Notes: generated by a model not told the origin, from the sequence alone. A DNA stretch of 64,000 nt from Blautia sp. MSJ-19 (GCF_018918125.1 NZ_JAHLQA010000042.1:62001-126000); one strand, 5' to 3'; positions 52,212 to 61,928 are shown, counted from the stretch's first letter. A program made the numbers and translations.

Positions 52212-53156
52212 TTAAATATGAATCTTTGTTCCTGTCTTACCCAGGATACCGTCTTTTGCTTTTTCAAGAAGGGTGATCATGGCAGTACGCCCTTCGCCTG
52301 AAGCGGCAAAGTCCATAGCAGCCTGTACTTTTGGAAGCATGGAACCAGGTGCGAACTGACCTTCTTCCACATATTTCTGTGCTTCGTCAACAGTCATTTC
52401 ATCCAGCCATTTTTCGTCTTCTTTGCCGAAGTTTACAGCAACTTTTTCGACAGCAGTCAGGATGATCAGCATGTCTGCATCCAGCTCTTTGGCGAGCAGA
52501 CAGCTTGCGAAATCTTTGTCGATAACGGCAGAAGCTCCTTTGAGATGATCGCCCTGGAGAGTGACCGGGATTCCACCACCACCGCAGCAGATAACGATCT
52601 TGTTTGCATCCACAAGGCTGTTGATTGCATCCTGTTCAACGATCTCAACCGGTTTAGGGGAAGCAACAACACGACGGTATCCGCGTCCGGCATCTTCTTT
52701 CATGACATAGCCGTATGCTTTTTCGGCATGGTCAGCCTGTTCTTTGGTCATAAAGTGACCAATTGGTTTGCTGGGATTCTGGAATGCCGGGTCATTTTCG
52801 TCTACACGAACCTGTGTCACAACAGTAACAACCGGGGTACGCATAAATCCACGTTTGCGAAGTTCCTCGCGAAGTGCATTCTGCAGATCATATCCGATAT
52901 ATGCCTGGCTCATGGCAACACAGACGGAGAGAGGAGTATTTGGCTGATTTTCATCTTCTCTGGAAAGAGCCGCCATAGCATTGTTGATCATGCCTACCTG
53001 TGGTCCGTTTCCATGAACAACGACTACCTGATGACCTTCTTCGATCAGGTCACACAGTGCTTTTGCAGTAGTTTTTACTGCTTTCATCTGCTCTGGAAGA
53101 GTGTTGCCCAGTGCGTTTCCGCCGAGAGCAATAACGATTCTTTTTCTTTTATACAT
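52212..53156 (-). CDS. arcC: Carbamate kinase
   Basis: Transfers phosphate from carbamoyl phosphate to ADP, making ATP with release of CO2 and ammonia. The 314-residue protein shows IVIALGGNALGNTLPEQ at the start, VVHGNGPQVGMINNAM, VVASPKPVEIVEQ and CCGGGGIPV, all typical of the family. It is last in the ygeX-ygeY-ygeW operon, the usual partner of the YgeW carbamoyltransferase, and is the energy-yielding step. The frame opens 12 bases earlier at a GTG, but ATG 53156 is preferred. In E. coli the matching gene is yqeA. Confidence 0.95.
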   Translation of the reverse strand: MYKRKRIVIALGGNALGNTLPEQMKAVKTTAKALCDLIEEGHQVVVVHGNGPQVGMINNAMAALSREDENQPNTPLSVCVAMSQAYIGYDLQNALREELRKRGFMRTPVVTVVTQVRVDENDPAFQNPSKPIGHFMTKEQADHAEKAYGYVMKEDAGRGYRRVVASPKPVEIVEQDAINSLVDANKIVICCGGGGIPVTLQGDHLKGASAVIDKDFASCLLAKELDADMLIILTAVEKVAVNFGKEDEKWLDEMTVDEAQKYVEEGQFAPGSMLPKVQAAMDFAASGEGRTAMITLLEKAKDGILGKTGTKIHI

Positions 53157-53181
53157 TGAAAAAACCACCCCAACCTGTATT

Positions 53182-54375
53182 TTATTCGAAAATTCTCGGA
53201 GCAGCTTTTACTTCCAGTTTCTTCAGGATATCCTGTGGTTTTTCGAATTTGGAGAGCAGGATCATAGCTGCGATGATATATGGTTTGAAGCTTGCTTCTT
53301 TGTAAAGCGGGATTCTGTAACGATCGAATACAGATCCATCTACTTCACCTGTTTCACAGCTTACACCAGTGATGTCAGCCGGCAGGCAGTGCAGATACAG
53401 AGCTTTTCCATCTTTTGTTGTCTTCATAAGCTCTTCTGTGCAAGCCCAGTCTTTGTGCTCTGCGTTCTGAGCAAGAAGTTCTTTTTCCAGTTTGTCGATT
53501 CCGTCGAAGTCACCTTCTGCGTACAGGTTTGTACGTTTTTCCATAGCTGCGAATGGAGCCCAGCTCTTTGGATATACGATATCAGCATCCTTGAATGCTT
53601 CTGTCATATCGTTTGTCTTTGTGAAGGATCCGCCTGTAGCTTCAGCGTTCTTCTTAGCGATTTCTTCAACTTCTGGCATTACATCATATCCTTCCGGATG
53701 AGCCAGAACAACGTCCATACCGAAACGAGTCATCAGACCGATAACACCCTGCGGAACGGAGAGCGGTTTACCATAAGAAGGAGAGTAAGCCCATGTCATG
53801 GCAAGTTTTTTGCCTTTGAGGTTCTCAACACCGCCGAACTCATGGATGATGTGAAGCATATCAGCCATACACTGTGTCGGATGGTCAACATCACACTGCA
53901 GGTTTACAAGAGTAGGTCTCTGCTCAAGGATACCATCTTTGTTTCCCTCTGTAACAGCGTCCATAAATTCTTTCTGATAAGCATGACCCTTGCCGATGTA
54001 CATATCATCACGGATACCGATTACATCAGCCATGAAGGATACCATGTTAGCTGTCTCACGAACAGTCTCACCATGAGCGATCTGAGATTTCTTCTCATCC
54101 AGATCCTGAACTTCAAGACCAAGCAGGTTGCAGGCAGAAGCGAAAGAGAAACGAGTACGTGTAGAGTTATCACGGAAGATAGAAATACCAAGACCACTCT
54201 CGAATACCTTAGTAGAGATGTTGTTCTCTCTCATGAAACGAAGAGCATCAGCAACAGTAAATACAGCCTCAAGTTCCTCATCAGTCTTATCCCATGTCCA
54301 GAAAAAGTCATTGTTGTACATTTCCTTAAAGTTTAAGCTGTTAAGTTTATCAATATAATCCTGTAAAGTTTTCAT
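53182..54375 (-). CDS. ygeW: Knotted carbamoyltransferase YgeW
   Basis: 397 residues of the aspartate/ornithine carbamoyltransferase family, YgeW branch. The carbamoyl-phosphate motif is NSTRTRFSFASACN, and the second domain carries LYLHCLPADITG. Conserved HPTQCMADMLHI fits the family. The natural substrate of YgeW has been uncertain; in purine degraders it is thought to release a carbamoyl group as carbamoyl phosphate for carbamate kinase. RBS AAAGGAG before the ATG. Codon choice is biased like nifJ, suggesting strong expression. A hairpin precedes it. Confidence 0.94.
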   Translation of the reverse strand: MKTLQDYIDKLNSLNFKEMYNNDFFWTWDKTDEELEAVFTVADALRFMRENNISTKVFESGLGISIFRDNSTRTRFSFASACNLLGLEVQDLDEKKSQIAHGETVRETANMVSFMADVIGIRDDMYIGKGHAYQKEFMDAVTEGNKDGILEQRPTLVNLQCDVDHPTQCMADMLHIIHEFGGVENLKGKKLAMTWAYSPSYGKPLSVPQGVIGLMTRFGMDVVLAHPEGYDVMPEVEEIAKKNAEATGGSFTKTNDMTEAFKDADIVYPKSWAPFAAMEKRTNLYAEGDFDGIDKLEKELLAQNAEHKDWACTEELMKTTKDGKALYLHCLPADITGVSCETGEVDGSVFDRYRIPLYKEASFKPYIIAAMILLSKFEKPQDILKKLEVKAAPRIFE

Positions 54376-54411
54376 TCGAAAAATTCTCCTTTAAAAATAA
54401 TTTTTTTATTC

Positions 54412-54439
54412 AGGATTGCAGCAGCCACACTGCAATCCT
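54412..54439 (-). other. Intercistronic hairpin between ygeY and ygeW
   Basis: Perfect 10-bp stem AGGATTGCAG/CTGCAATCCT with an 8-base loop, without a T-run on the minus strand. It may mark processing that raises ygeW-arcC message relative to ygeX-ygeY. Confidence 0.7.
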
Positions 54440-54487
54440 CATCCCCAAATACAACCAACAAAACCTTCCTCAAAAAATCCCGACTGA

Positions 54488-55798
54488 TTACTTGCAGTAA
54501 GATGTCGGCAGTGCAGCGTAAACAGCTGCGCATCTTACGAGATCCACTTTCCATGTCTTTTCGTTCGGGGCATGTGCCTGGGCTTCTGCTCCAGGGCCGA
54601 ATCCGATGCAAGGAATTCCATTACGTCCCATAATAGAAACACCATTTGTAGAGAATGTCCATTTATCAGTAAGTGGACGAGCTTTTCTCATTTCTTCTGT
54701 CTCTGCGTTTCCAAGACGGGTTTCGCCATACAGGTTCTTGTAAGCGTCTTCAAGAGCTTTTGTTACTTTGTGATCTTTCGGAATTGCCCATGTCGGGAAG
54801 TAGCATTCGATCTCGTATTTGCATCCTGTGTAAGATGGACGGTCATAGTTGTACATGGATACGACAACGTCATCGCCATATTTTTTAACGTTTGGAAGAG
54901 CACGGATCTCATCCAGGCAGCTTTCCCATGTCTCTCCGAATGTCATACGACGGTCAAGAGATACTGCACAGGAGTCAGCTACTGCACAACGGCTAGGTGA
55001 GGTGTAGAAGATCTGGGATACAGTTACAGTACCGCGTCCAAGGAAACGAGCCTCTTCCCAGTCAGGATTGAATTTCGGGTTGAGCATTTTAACAAGACCT
55101 TTGATCTCTGTCTCATCAGCGTCATCGTTCTCGTTGAGGGAACGTACATCCTGAAGGATGTCAGCCATTTTGTAGATGGCGTTGTCACCACGTTCCGGAG
55201 CAGAACCATGGCAGGAAACACCTTTGACATCGATACGGATTTCCATACGTCCACGCTGTCCTCTGTAGATACCGCCGTCTGTCGGTTCTGTGGAAACTAC
55301 GAATTCTGGACGGATCTTGTCTTCGTTAATAATGTACTGCCAGCAGAGACCGTCACAGTCTTCTTCCTGAACAGTTCCGACTACCATGATCTTGCATCCT
55401 TCCGGGATCAGATTCATGTCTTTCATGATCTTGGCACCGTATACAGCAGATACGAGACCGCCACACTGGTCAGATACACCACGTCCACCGATTTCTTCTT
55501 CTGTTTCATATCCTTCATATGGATCAAAGTTCCAGTTTTCGATGTTACCGATACCAACCGTATCGATATGAGCATCAAAAGCGATGATCTTGTCACCGGT
55601 TCCCATGTAACCGATCACGTTACCCTGTGGGTCGATCGTAACTTCATCGAAGTTCAGTTTTTTCATTTCAGCTTCGATTGTTTCGATATGTTTTCTTTCG
55701 TCGCAGCTTTCTCCAGGATTCTTAACGATCGCTCTTAAGAATTTGACCATGTCCTCCTGATAGTTCTGAGCAGCTTCTTTGATTTTGCCGTAATCCAT
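54488..55798 (-). CDS. ygeY: YgeY family selenium metabolism-linked hydrolase (M20 family)
   Basis: 436 residues of the M20 metallopeptidase/deacylase family. Metal ligands are in [10 protein letters not shown] (His, Asp), [23 protein letters not shown] (catalytic and metal Glu) and the C-terminal [15 protein letters not shown] lid domain lies between about residues 185 and 305. In purine degraders YgeY probably hydrolyses a carbamoyl or ureido intermediate before YgeX acts. Between ygeX and ygeW in one operon. RBS AGGACC-like, moderate. Confidence 0.94.
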   Translation of the reverse strand: MDYGKIKEAAQNYQEDMVKFLRAIVKNPGESCDERKHIETIEAEMKKLNFDEVTIDPQGNVIGYMGTGDKIIAFDAHIDTVGIGNIENWNFDPYEGYETEEEIGGRGVSDQCGGLVSAVYGAKIMKDMNLIPEGCKIMVVGTVQEEDCDGLCWQYIINEDKIRPEFVVSTEPTDGGIYRGQRGRMEIRIDVKGVSCHGSAPERGDNAIYKMADILQDVRSLNENDDADETEIKGLVKMLNPKFNPDWEEARFLGRGTVTVSQIFYTSPSRCAVADSCAVSLDRRMTFGETWESCLDEIRALPNVKKYGDDVVVSMYNYDRPSYTGCKYEIECYFPTWAIPKDHKVTKALEDAYKNLYGETRLGNAETEEMRKARPLTDKWTFSTNGVSIMGRNGIPCIGFGPGAEAQAHAPNEKTWKVDLVRCAAVYAALPTSYCK

Positions 55799-55837
55799 TT
55801 TAAAGGTCCTCCCATGTATATAGAAATTGTTTAAAGG

Positions 55838-57067
55838 TTATTCGCTTAAAGATTCATTTGTTCCGTACAGGCCATCCCATACGATCTCGCGGTAACGAAC
55901 CGGATCGGTGTCACCTTCTGTGGAGATTACGAGAACGTTGGAATTCTCATCCAGCTTCAGGGCTTCTTTGAGATCTTTTGCATCTTCGTCATGAAGAGCA
56001 GTGAAGCACAGACCAAGCGGAACGGATCCGGATTCACCGGAAACGATGTGCGGGTCATTGCCAAGCGGGTTAGCGTAGATTCTTGTTGCTTTTGCACTCA
56101 TCCAGTCAGGGCAGGATGCGAATACAGAAACATGGTTTCTTAAGATATCCCATCCGATGGTGTTTGCCTCACCGCATGCGAGACCGGCCATGATCGTCTG
56201 AAGGTCACCGCCTACGTTTACAAGATCGCCGGATTCTTTCATAGCAGAACGGTACAGGCAGTCCGCAGCACTTGCTTCGCAGACAACCATAACTGGCGGG
56301 TTTTCTTTGTATTTGTGAGCAAAGTATCCAACAACTGCTCCTGCAAGAGAACCAACACCTGCCTGAACGAATACGTGTGTCGGGCGGTCGATGCCGGCTT
56401 CTTTGAGCTGCTGGTCAGCTTCCATGACCATAGTTCCATATCCCTGCATGATCCATGACGGGATTTCTTCATATCCGTCCCAGGCAGTATCCTGAACGAT
56501 GATACCGTGCTCTGTCTTGGCTGCCTCAGCTGCAGCCATTCTTACGCAGTCATCATAGTTGACTTCTTCGATGGTAACAGTAGCACCTTCTTTGGCGATG
56601 TTGTCAAAACGTGTTTTGGTTGTGCCCTTTGGCATGCGGACAACTGCCTTCTGTCCGAGACGTTTGGCAGCCCATGCAACTCCACGTCCGTGGTTTCCAT
56701 CTGTTGCAGTGAAGAAGGTAGCCTGTCCGAATTCCTTTCTTAATTCCTCAGAAGAAAGAACCGCATATGGAAGCTCACTGATATCTTTGCCAACTTCTTT
56801 GGCTATGTAACGTCCCATTGCGTAGGAACCGCCGAGAACCTTAAAAGCGTTCAGTCCGAAACGATAAGATTCATCTTTGCAGTGAATGCTCTTAACACCG
56901 AGGTAGGATGCCAGCTCAGCAAGATTCTGAAGAGGCGTTACTGTATATTGCGGGAAACTCTTGTGAAATTCGTTGGCTTTTTTCACGTTCTCCTCTGACA
57001 TTAACTCGAGATGTTTGTCGTCAGATTTTGCAACGTGATTGACAGTCCATTTTAAACCTTCTGTCAT
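55838..57067 (-). CDS. ygeX: Diaminopropionate ammonia-lyase
   Basis: Pyridoxal-phosphate enzyme (409 residues) that converts 2,3-diaminopropionate to pyruvate and two ammonia. The PLP Lys76 lies in FGLNAFKVLGG, and the phosphate-binding glycine-rich loop is GVGSLAG. FFTATDGNHGRGVAW is the Asn/His region of fold-type II lyases. The first gene of the yge operon with a strong AAGGAGGGT. It gives the carbon end-product of the pathway, pyruvate, which PFOR could take further. Confidence 0.96.
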   Translation of the reverse strand: MTEGLKWTVNHVAKSDDKHLELMSEENVKKANEFHKSFPQYTVTPLQNLAELASYLGVKSIHCKDESYRFGLNAFKVLGGSYAMGRYIAKEVGKDISELPYAVLSSEELRKEFGQATFFTATDGNHGRGVAWAAKRLGQKAVVRMPKGTTKTRFDNIAKEGATVTIEEVNYDDCVRMAAAEAAKTEHGIIVQDTAWDGYEEIPSWIMQGYGTMVMEADQQLKEAGIDRPTHVFVQAGVGSLAGAVVGYFAHKYKENPPVMVVCEASAADCLYRSAMKESGDLVNVGGDLQTIMAGLACGEANTIGWDILRNHVSVFASCPDWMSAKATRIYANPLGNDPHIVSGESGSVPLGLCFTALHDEDAKDLKEALKLDENSNVLVISTEGDTDPVRYREIVWDGLYGTNESLSE

Positions 57068-57128
57068 GTGAAAACCCTCCTTAAAAAATTTATTTTGAAC
57101 TCATAATTTTTCTTTTCTTTCTAAATCT

Positions 57129-57168
57129 ATCATATCATAAATATACAAATTTGCAATAGAAAATGCAA
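57129..57168 (-). promoter_or_regulatory. Promoter region of ygeX-ygeY-ygeW-arcC
   Basis: Minus strand: TTGCAA, 16 bases, TATGAT; a second overlapping candidate is TTGCAT, 17 bases, TATATT. It gives a leader of about 55 to 65 bases before ygeX. Confidence 0.5.
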
Positions 57169-57223
57169 AAACTTTTAGGCTTTTACAAAAAAAGTTAGTA
57201 CACCAGAAAAAAAGTGGCATTTA

Positions 57224-57252
57224 TTGAAAAGGGAGAGGCACTATGATAAAAT
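57224..57252 (+). promoter_or_regulatory. Promoter of the DUF1015 gene
   Basis: TTGAAA, 17 bases, TAAAAT with an upstream TATGA. Confidence 0.65.
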
Positions 57253-57300
57253 AAAGTTATCTTTTACACAAGTGATGAGACAGAAAAGGAGATAAGTAAT

Positions 57301-58545
57301 ATGGCTATTTTTCAGGCGTTTCGAGCCTTGCGTCCTGTTCCGGAAAAGGCGGCAGATGTAGCGGCGCTTCCGTATGATGTAGTGGACCGTGCAGAAGCAA
57401 AGGCGATAGGTGATCAGAATCCGGATTCTTTCCTGCATGTGGACCGTGCAGAAATGGATCTTCCGGCAGAGACGGATCTGTATGATCCAAAAGTATATGA
57501 ACGTGCAAGACAGAATCTTATAGATATGGAAGAAAATGGTGTGATGAAGCAGGACGAGACACCGTGCTACTATATATATGAGCTGACCCGCAAAGGAAAA
57601 ACACAGACGGGGCTGGTGGGATGCTGTTCGATCGATGATTATATGAATGGTGTTGTGAAGAAACATGAACTGACCAGAGAAGATAAAGAACAAGATCGTA
57701 TCCGCCATGTGGATGTGTGTGATGCAAATACCGGTCCGATCTATCTTGCCTGCAGATATCCGAAGGAACTGCTTGATCTGATGGAGCAGTGGAAATCATC
57801 TCATGAAGCAGTATATGATTTTGTTGCAGATGATGAGATTGGACACCGTGTCTGGGTAGTTGACGGAGAAAATGAGAAGAAACTGATCGCAGAGAAGTTT
57901 GGAAAAATTCCTTCCATATATATTGCAGATGGACATCACAGAGCGGCATCTGCAGTAAAAGTGGGACTTAAGAGAAGAGCAGAGCATCCGGATTATGATG
58001 GCAGTGAAGAATTCAATTATTTCCTTTCCGTGGTATTTCCGTATGATCAGCTCACGATCCTTGCATACAACAGAGTTGTAAATGATCTGAATGGAATGGA
58101 CGAGCATGCGTTTATTGCCAGCCTGAAATTTAATTTTGAATTGATGATCATGCCGGGATTTCCGTGTAAACCGGTAGAAAAACACTGCATGGGTATGTAT
58201 GTGGGCGGCAACTGGTATCACCTAAAAGCATGGGAAGATGTTTATGAGAAAAAAGATGTGGTAGGTCAGCTGGATGTTTCCATCCTTCAGGAAAAAGTCC
58301 TTACTCCGATTCTGGGTATCGGTGATCCCAGAACAGATAAGAGAATCCGCTTTGTGGGTGGAAGCCACAAACTCAGTGAGCTTGCTGAAATAGCAGATAA
58401 GACGGGAGGAGTAGCATTCGCCATGTTCCCGACGGCAATGGAAGATCTGATGCAGATTGCAGATGAGAGTAAACTGATGCCGCCGAAGTCCACGTGGTTT
58501 GAACCAAAACTTCGAAGCGGTCTGTTTATTCATAAACTTTCCTGA
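57301..58545 (+). CDS. DUF1015 family protein (SerK-like)
   Basis: 414-residue cytoplasmic protein of the DUF1015 family. The start FQAFRALRPVPEKAADVAALPYDVV and central IYIADGHHRAASAV are diagnostic. The ADGHHR motif resembles the active site of ParB/SerK-type nucleotide-using proteins; some relatives phosphorylate free serine. In many Clostridia the gene adjoins serA-serC, but not here. It is divergent from ygeX. The precise role is unproven. Confidence 0.85.
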   Translation: MAIFQAFRALRPVPEKAADVAALPYDVVDRAEAKAIGDQNPDSFLHVDRAEMDLPAETDLYDPKVYERARQNLIDMEENGVMKQDETPCYYIYELTRKGKTQTGLVGCCSIDDYMNGVVKKHELTREDKEQDRIRHVDVCDANTGPIYLACRYPKELLDLMEQWKSSHEAVYDFVADDEIGHRVWVVDGENEKKLIAEKFGKIPSIYIADGHHRAASAVKVGLKRRAEHPDYDGSEEFNYFLSVVFPYDQLTILAYNRVVNDLNGMDEHAFIASLKFNFELMIMPGFPCKPVEKHCMGMYVGGNWYHLKAWEDVYEKKDVVGQLDVSILQEKVLTPILGIGDPRTDKRIRFVGGSHKLSELAEIADKTGGVAFAMFPTAMEDLMQIADESKLMPPKSTWFEPKLRSGLFIHKLS

Positions 58546-58620
58546 GAAAAACGAGACAGGTCAATTGAGCAAAATAAAAGAAACTCTGAAAGAAAACAGT
58601 TTAAAAAGGAGGAATTACGT

Positions 58621-59820
58621 ATGGGATTGATCAAAGCGGCAGCAGGAGCAGCAGGTGGAGTTATGGCGGATCAGTGGAAAGAATATTTCTACTGTGAATC
58701 CATGCCGGCAGATGTACTGGTTACGAAAGCACATAAAAAGGTTTCGGGAAGATCTGCAAACAAGCATGGCTCGGAAAATATCATTTCCAATGGCTCTGTG
58801 ATCGCAGTCAATGACGGGCAGTGTATGCTGATCGTAGAACAGGGTAAAGTTGTAGATGCCTGCGCAGAACCAGGAGAATATGTATACGACATGTCCACAG
58901 AACCATCTGTTTTCTGTGGAGATCTGGGAGAGGGACTTCGCAGCGTTTTTCAGCAGATCGGCAAACGTTTTACCTTTGGAGGTGAGACTCCAAAAGATCA
59001 GAGAGTATATTTTGTTAATACAAAGGAACTCGTAGGTAATAAATATGGTACACCGAATCCGGTACCGTTCCGTGTGGTGGATGCCAATGTCGGGCTGGAT
59101 ATCGATATTTCCATTAAATGTTTTGGCGAGTACAGTTACCGCATTGCAAATCCGATTCTTTTCTATACAAATGTATGTGGAAATGTAGAACAGGATTATG
59201 AAAGAGAAGAGATTGACGGACAGCTCAAGAGTGAACTGATGACAGCTTTGCAGCCGGCATTTGCAAGAATCTCTGAACTGGGAATTCGTTACAGTGCACT
59301 TCCGGGGCATACCCAGGAACTTTCTGATGCACTGAATCAGGTTCTTTCTGAAAAGTGGGATAATCTGAGGGGAATCCGTATTGTTTCTCTTGGAGTATCC
59401 AGTGTGAAAGCATCTGAAGAAGACGAAGCGATGATCAAAGAACTGCAGAGAAATGCAGCATTCCGTAATCCAACGATGGCAGCTGCACATATGGTTGGTG
59501 CACAGGCAAGTGCTATGCAGGCAGCTGCATCCAATCAGAAGACAGGACCGGCAATGGCATTTGCAGCAATGAATATGGCGGGAAATATCGGAGGAGCAAA
59601 CGCACAGAATCTGTATGCGATGGGGCAGCAGGCGCAGAATGTACAACCTCAGATGCAGCCACAGCAAAATACCGGGTGGACCTGTGCGTGTGGCGCAGTC
59701 AACACAGGGAAATTCTGTTCCGAATGCGGACAGCCGCGTCCGGCGGGACCGTGGACCTGCAGCTGTGGAACGGTAAATACAGGAAAATTCTGTCAGGAAT
59801 GTGGAAAACCGAGACCATAA
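58621..59820 (+). CDS. SPFH-domain protein with two C-terminal zinc ribbons
   Basis: 399 residues. The virion-core/SPFH-like part spans about 1-285 (YVYDMSTEPSVF, VFQQIGKRFTFGG, and the ISIKCFGEYSYRIANPILFY region). It is followed by an Ala/Met/Gln-rich stretch and two short zinc ribbons: CACGAVNTGKFCSECG and CSCGTVNTGKFCQECG. Related to Bacillus YdjI-type proteins involved in envelope stress or membrane order. No membrane helix is seen. RBS AAAGGAGG. It is first in an operon with a zinc-ribbon protein and a TPM protein. Confidence 0.85.
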   Translation: MGLIKAAAGAAGGVMADQWKEYFYCESMPADVLVTKAHKKVSGRSANKHGSENIISNGSVIAVNDGQCMLIVEQGKVVDACAEPGEYVYDMSTEPSVFCGDLGEGLRSVFQQIGKRFTFGGETPKDQRVYFVNTKELVGNKYGTPNPVPFRVVDANVGLDIDISIKCFGEYSYRIANPILFYTNVCGNVEQDYEREEIDGQLKSELMTALQPAFARISELGIRYSALPGHTQELSDALNQVLSEKWDNLRGIRIVSLGVSSVKASEEDEAMIKELQRNAAFRNPTMAAAHMVGAQASAMQAAASNQKTGPAMAFAAMNMAGNIGGANAQNLYAMGQQAQNVQPQMQPQQNTGWTCACGAVNTGKFCSECGQPRPAGPWTCSCGTVNTGKFCQECGKPRP

Positions 59821-59837
59821 CCTGAGGAGGTGATCAG

Positions 59838-60935
59838 GTGGATACATTAAATTACAAATGCCCGAATTGTTCAGCGGGGCTTGCGTTTGACAGTAAATCT
59901 CAGAAAATGAAGTGCGAGTATTGCGGAACGGAATACTCACTGGAAGAATTGGATAAGCTGGCGGAACAGCAGGATACAGCTAAAGAAGATAAGACAGAGC
60001 ACTGGGAAGGGTTTGAACCGGAGCAGTGGCAGTCGGATGAGAAGTCGGATATGGCGGTATGGAGCTGTCCGTCCTGTGGCGCAGAGGTACTGGCTGAAAA
60101 AACGACAGGAGCGACGGTTTGCCCGTATTGTGACAATCCGATGATCATGCCGGAACAGTTTAAAGATACTTATCGCCCGGACTATATTATTCCGTTTATG
60201 AAATCCAAAAAGGAAGCGATGCAGGCACTCAAGGCGCATTATGAGGGAAAGCCGCTTCTTCCGAAGGTATTTAAAGATGAAAACCATCTCGAAGAGATTA
60301 AGGCGGTCTATGTTCCTTTCTGGCTGTTTGATCTGGATACAGCCGGAAGATTCAGCTACGAGGCGACACGGACCAGAGTCTGGGAAGATGATGATTATAC
60401 CTATACTGCAACCAGATTTTATCATGTTGCCCGTGCCGGCAAGATAAATTTCAAGAAGATACCGGTGGATGGCTCCAAAGCAATCGACGATACCATGATG
60501 GAGGCGATCGAGCCATATGAATACCAGGATCTGACAGAGTTCAATCTTTCTTATCTTTCCGGTTATATGGCAGATAAGTATGATCAGGAACCGGATGAAC
60601 TGACCGGTCGTGTGTATGAACGTATGGAACAGAGCGTTAAGAACTGCTTTGAGGCGAGTGTCAAAGGATATGCAACTGTAACACCAAAACAGGAGAAGAT
60701 TACCGTGACAAATAAAGGCAAAGTAAAATATGGCCTGTTTCCTGTATGGTTCCTGAATACAAAGTGGAATGGCAAAACATATTCGTTTGCCATGAATGGA
60801 CAGACAGGACGCCTGATCGGTGATCTTCCGGTAGGCAAGGATCTGGCGGTAAAATATTGGTTTAAGCATCATATTCCGCTGACGATTGCCATGACAGCGA
60901 TCGTTACGGCTTTGCGATTTATGGGGGTGATCTGA
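59838..60935 (+). CDS. Zinc-ribbon membrane protein (YdjG-like)
   Basis: 365 residues. It starts at GTG behind an almost perfect AGGAGGTGATC. Two zinc ribbons lie at the N-terminus (CPNCSAGL...CEYCGTEYS and CPSCGAEV...CPYCDNPM), then a soluble domain. One hydrophobic helix is near the end (about 345-360). The middle (VYVPFWLFDLDTAGRFSYEATRTR) is typical of YdjG-like/TFIIB-zinc-ribbon annotated proteins in Firmicutes. The name TFIIB-type reflects only the zinc fold. It probably works with the SPFH and TPM partners at the membrane. Confidence 0.82.
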   Translation: MDTLNYKCPNCSAGLAFDSKSQKMKCEYCGTEYSLEELDKLAEQQDTAKEDKTEHWEGFEPEQWQSDEKSDMAVWSCPSCGAEVLAEKTTGATVCPYCDNPMIMPEQFKDTYRPDYIIPFMKSKKEAMQALKAHYEGKPLLPKVFKDENHLEEIKAVYVPFWLFDLDTAGRFSYEATRTRVWEDDDYTYTATRFYHVARAGKINFKKIPVDGSKAIDDTMMEAIEPYEYQDLTEFNLSYLSGYMADKYDQEPDELTGRVYERMEQSVKNCFEASVKGYATVTPKQEKITVTNKGKVKYGLFPVWFLNTKWNGKTYSFAMNGQTGRLIGDLPVGKDLAVKYWFKHHIPLTIAMTAIVTALRFMGVI

Positions 60936-61772
60936 ATGAAGAAAATGAAAATTATCTTAGGCGGATCACTGCTGGCCATGACTCTCTGTATGTCGGTACC
61001 GGCATCCGTGTATGCGGCGGATACAGATACGACAGCGGAAAATGAGGAGATGTCCTGGGTCTTTGATGATTGCGGAATCCTGAGCGAGGATGAGATTACA
61101 GAACTCAACGGGGAATTATCAGATATATATGATACATACGGATATGATGCAGTTCTCTGGATTTCTCCTGATGTGGGAGAGGATGAGGATTATCGTCAGT
61201 ATGCAGCAGAATTTATGCAGGATAATGAGATCGGTTATGGAGATACTCATGAAGGTATGTGTATTTTTCATCAGCCGGGAGTGAGAAACATTACCATCGT
61301 ATTCCGTGGAGAGACGCAGAATGATTTTTCTACGAAAATTCAGGACAAAATGCTGGATAAATGCAAGACGTATCTGAAAGCGGATGATCCGTTTGGCGGA
61401 TATCAGTCTCTGATCCATGACCTGACCGCGGGACTTGACCGCATTGCGGAAGGGCAGAAGATACGGCCGATGGATATCAGTGAGGATTCGGCAGCCGGAC
61501 GATTCCTTACAGATCTGCTTATGGCATTTGTGATCATGATCATTCCGACAGGGGTTCTGACCTGGTATCAGGTACGGAAGATGAAAACACGTGTACAGCA
61601 GGCGGATGCCAGTGCATACACAGCAGATGGCGGACTGGAACTAAGTGAAAAACACGATATTTTTCTGTATGAGACAGTCAGTCAGACTGCCAAACCCAAA
61701 AATGATGACAATGATTCGGGAAGTTTTTCGAGTGGTGGGGAAAGCTTTTCTGGTTCCAGCAGCAATTATTAA
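60936..61772 (+). CDS. TPM domain-containing membrane protein
   Basis: 278 residues. It has a signal peptide ending near ASVYAAD, then a TPM domain (about 40-170) beginning VFDDCGILSEDEITELNGEL, as in YgcG/Psb32 phosphatase-like proteins. A membrane helix follows at about 190-210 (LLMAFVIMIIPTGVLTW) and a Gly/Ser-rich end (SFSSGGESFSGSSSNY), common in this family. It follows the zinc-ribbon gene with no gap. Confidence 0.85.
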   Translation: MKKMKIILGGSLLAMTLCMSVPASVYAADTDTTAENEEMSWVFDDCGILSEDEITELNGELSDIYDTYGYDAVLWISPDVGEDEDYRQYAAEFMQDNEIGYGDTHEGMCIFHQPGVRNITIVFRGETQNDFSTKIQDKMLDKCKTYLKADDPFGGYQSLIHDLTAGLDRIAEGQKIRPMDISEDSAAGRFLTDLLMAFVIMIIPTGVLTWYQVRKMKTRVQQADASAYTADGGLELSEKHDIFLYETVSQTAKPKNDDNDSGSFSSGGESFSGSSSNY

Positions 61773-61783
61773 CAAACGAATGG

Positions 61784-61833
61784 AACGGAGTTTTGCACAG
61801 TGCTTTTTGAGTACTGCAAAACTCCGTTTCTGT
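61784..61833 (+). terminator. Rho-independent terminator of the SPFH operon
   Basis: Perfect 14-bp stem AACGGAGTTTTGCA/TGCAAAACTCCGTT followed by a T-rich tract. Confidence 0.88.
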
Positions 61834-61928
61834 TATTTTGTCTGTCCGTTAATTTGCATCAAAAATGCACAATCTGACATGGAAATACTTTGAAGAAGTA
61901 CAGCAATGTACTGATAAAAATACAATAT

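Noticed and set aside
58615-59940. 441-residue minus-strand frame over the SPFH gene
   Set aside because: A shadow of the real gene: unlikely composition rich in Cys, Arg and Ser, with no ribosome-binding site.
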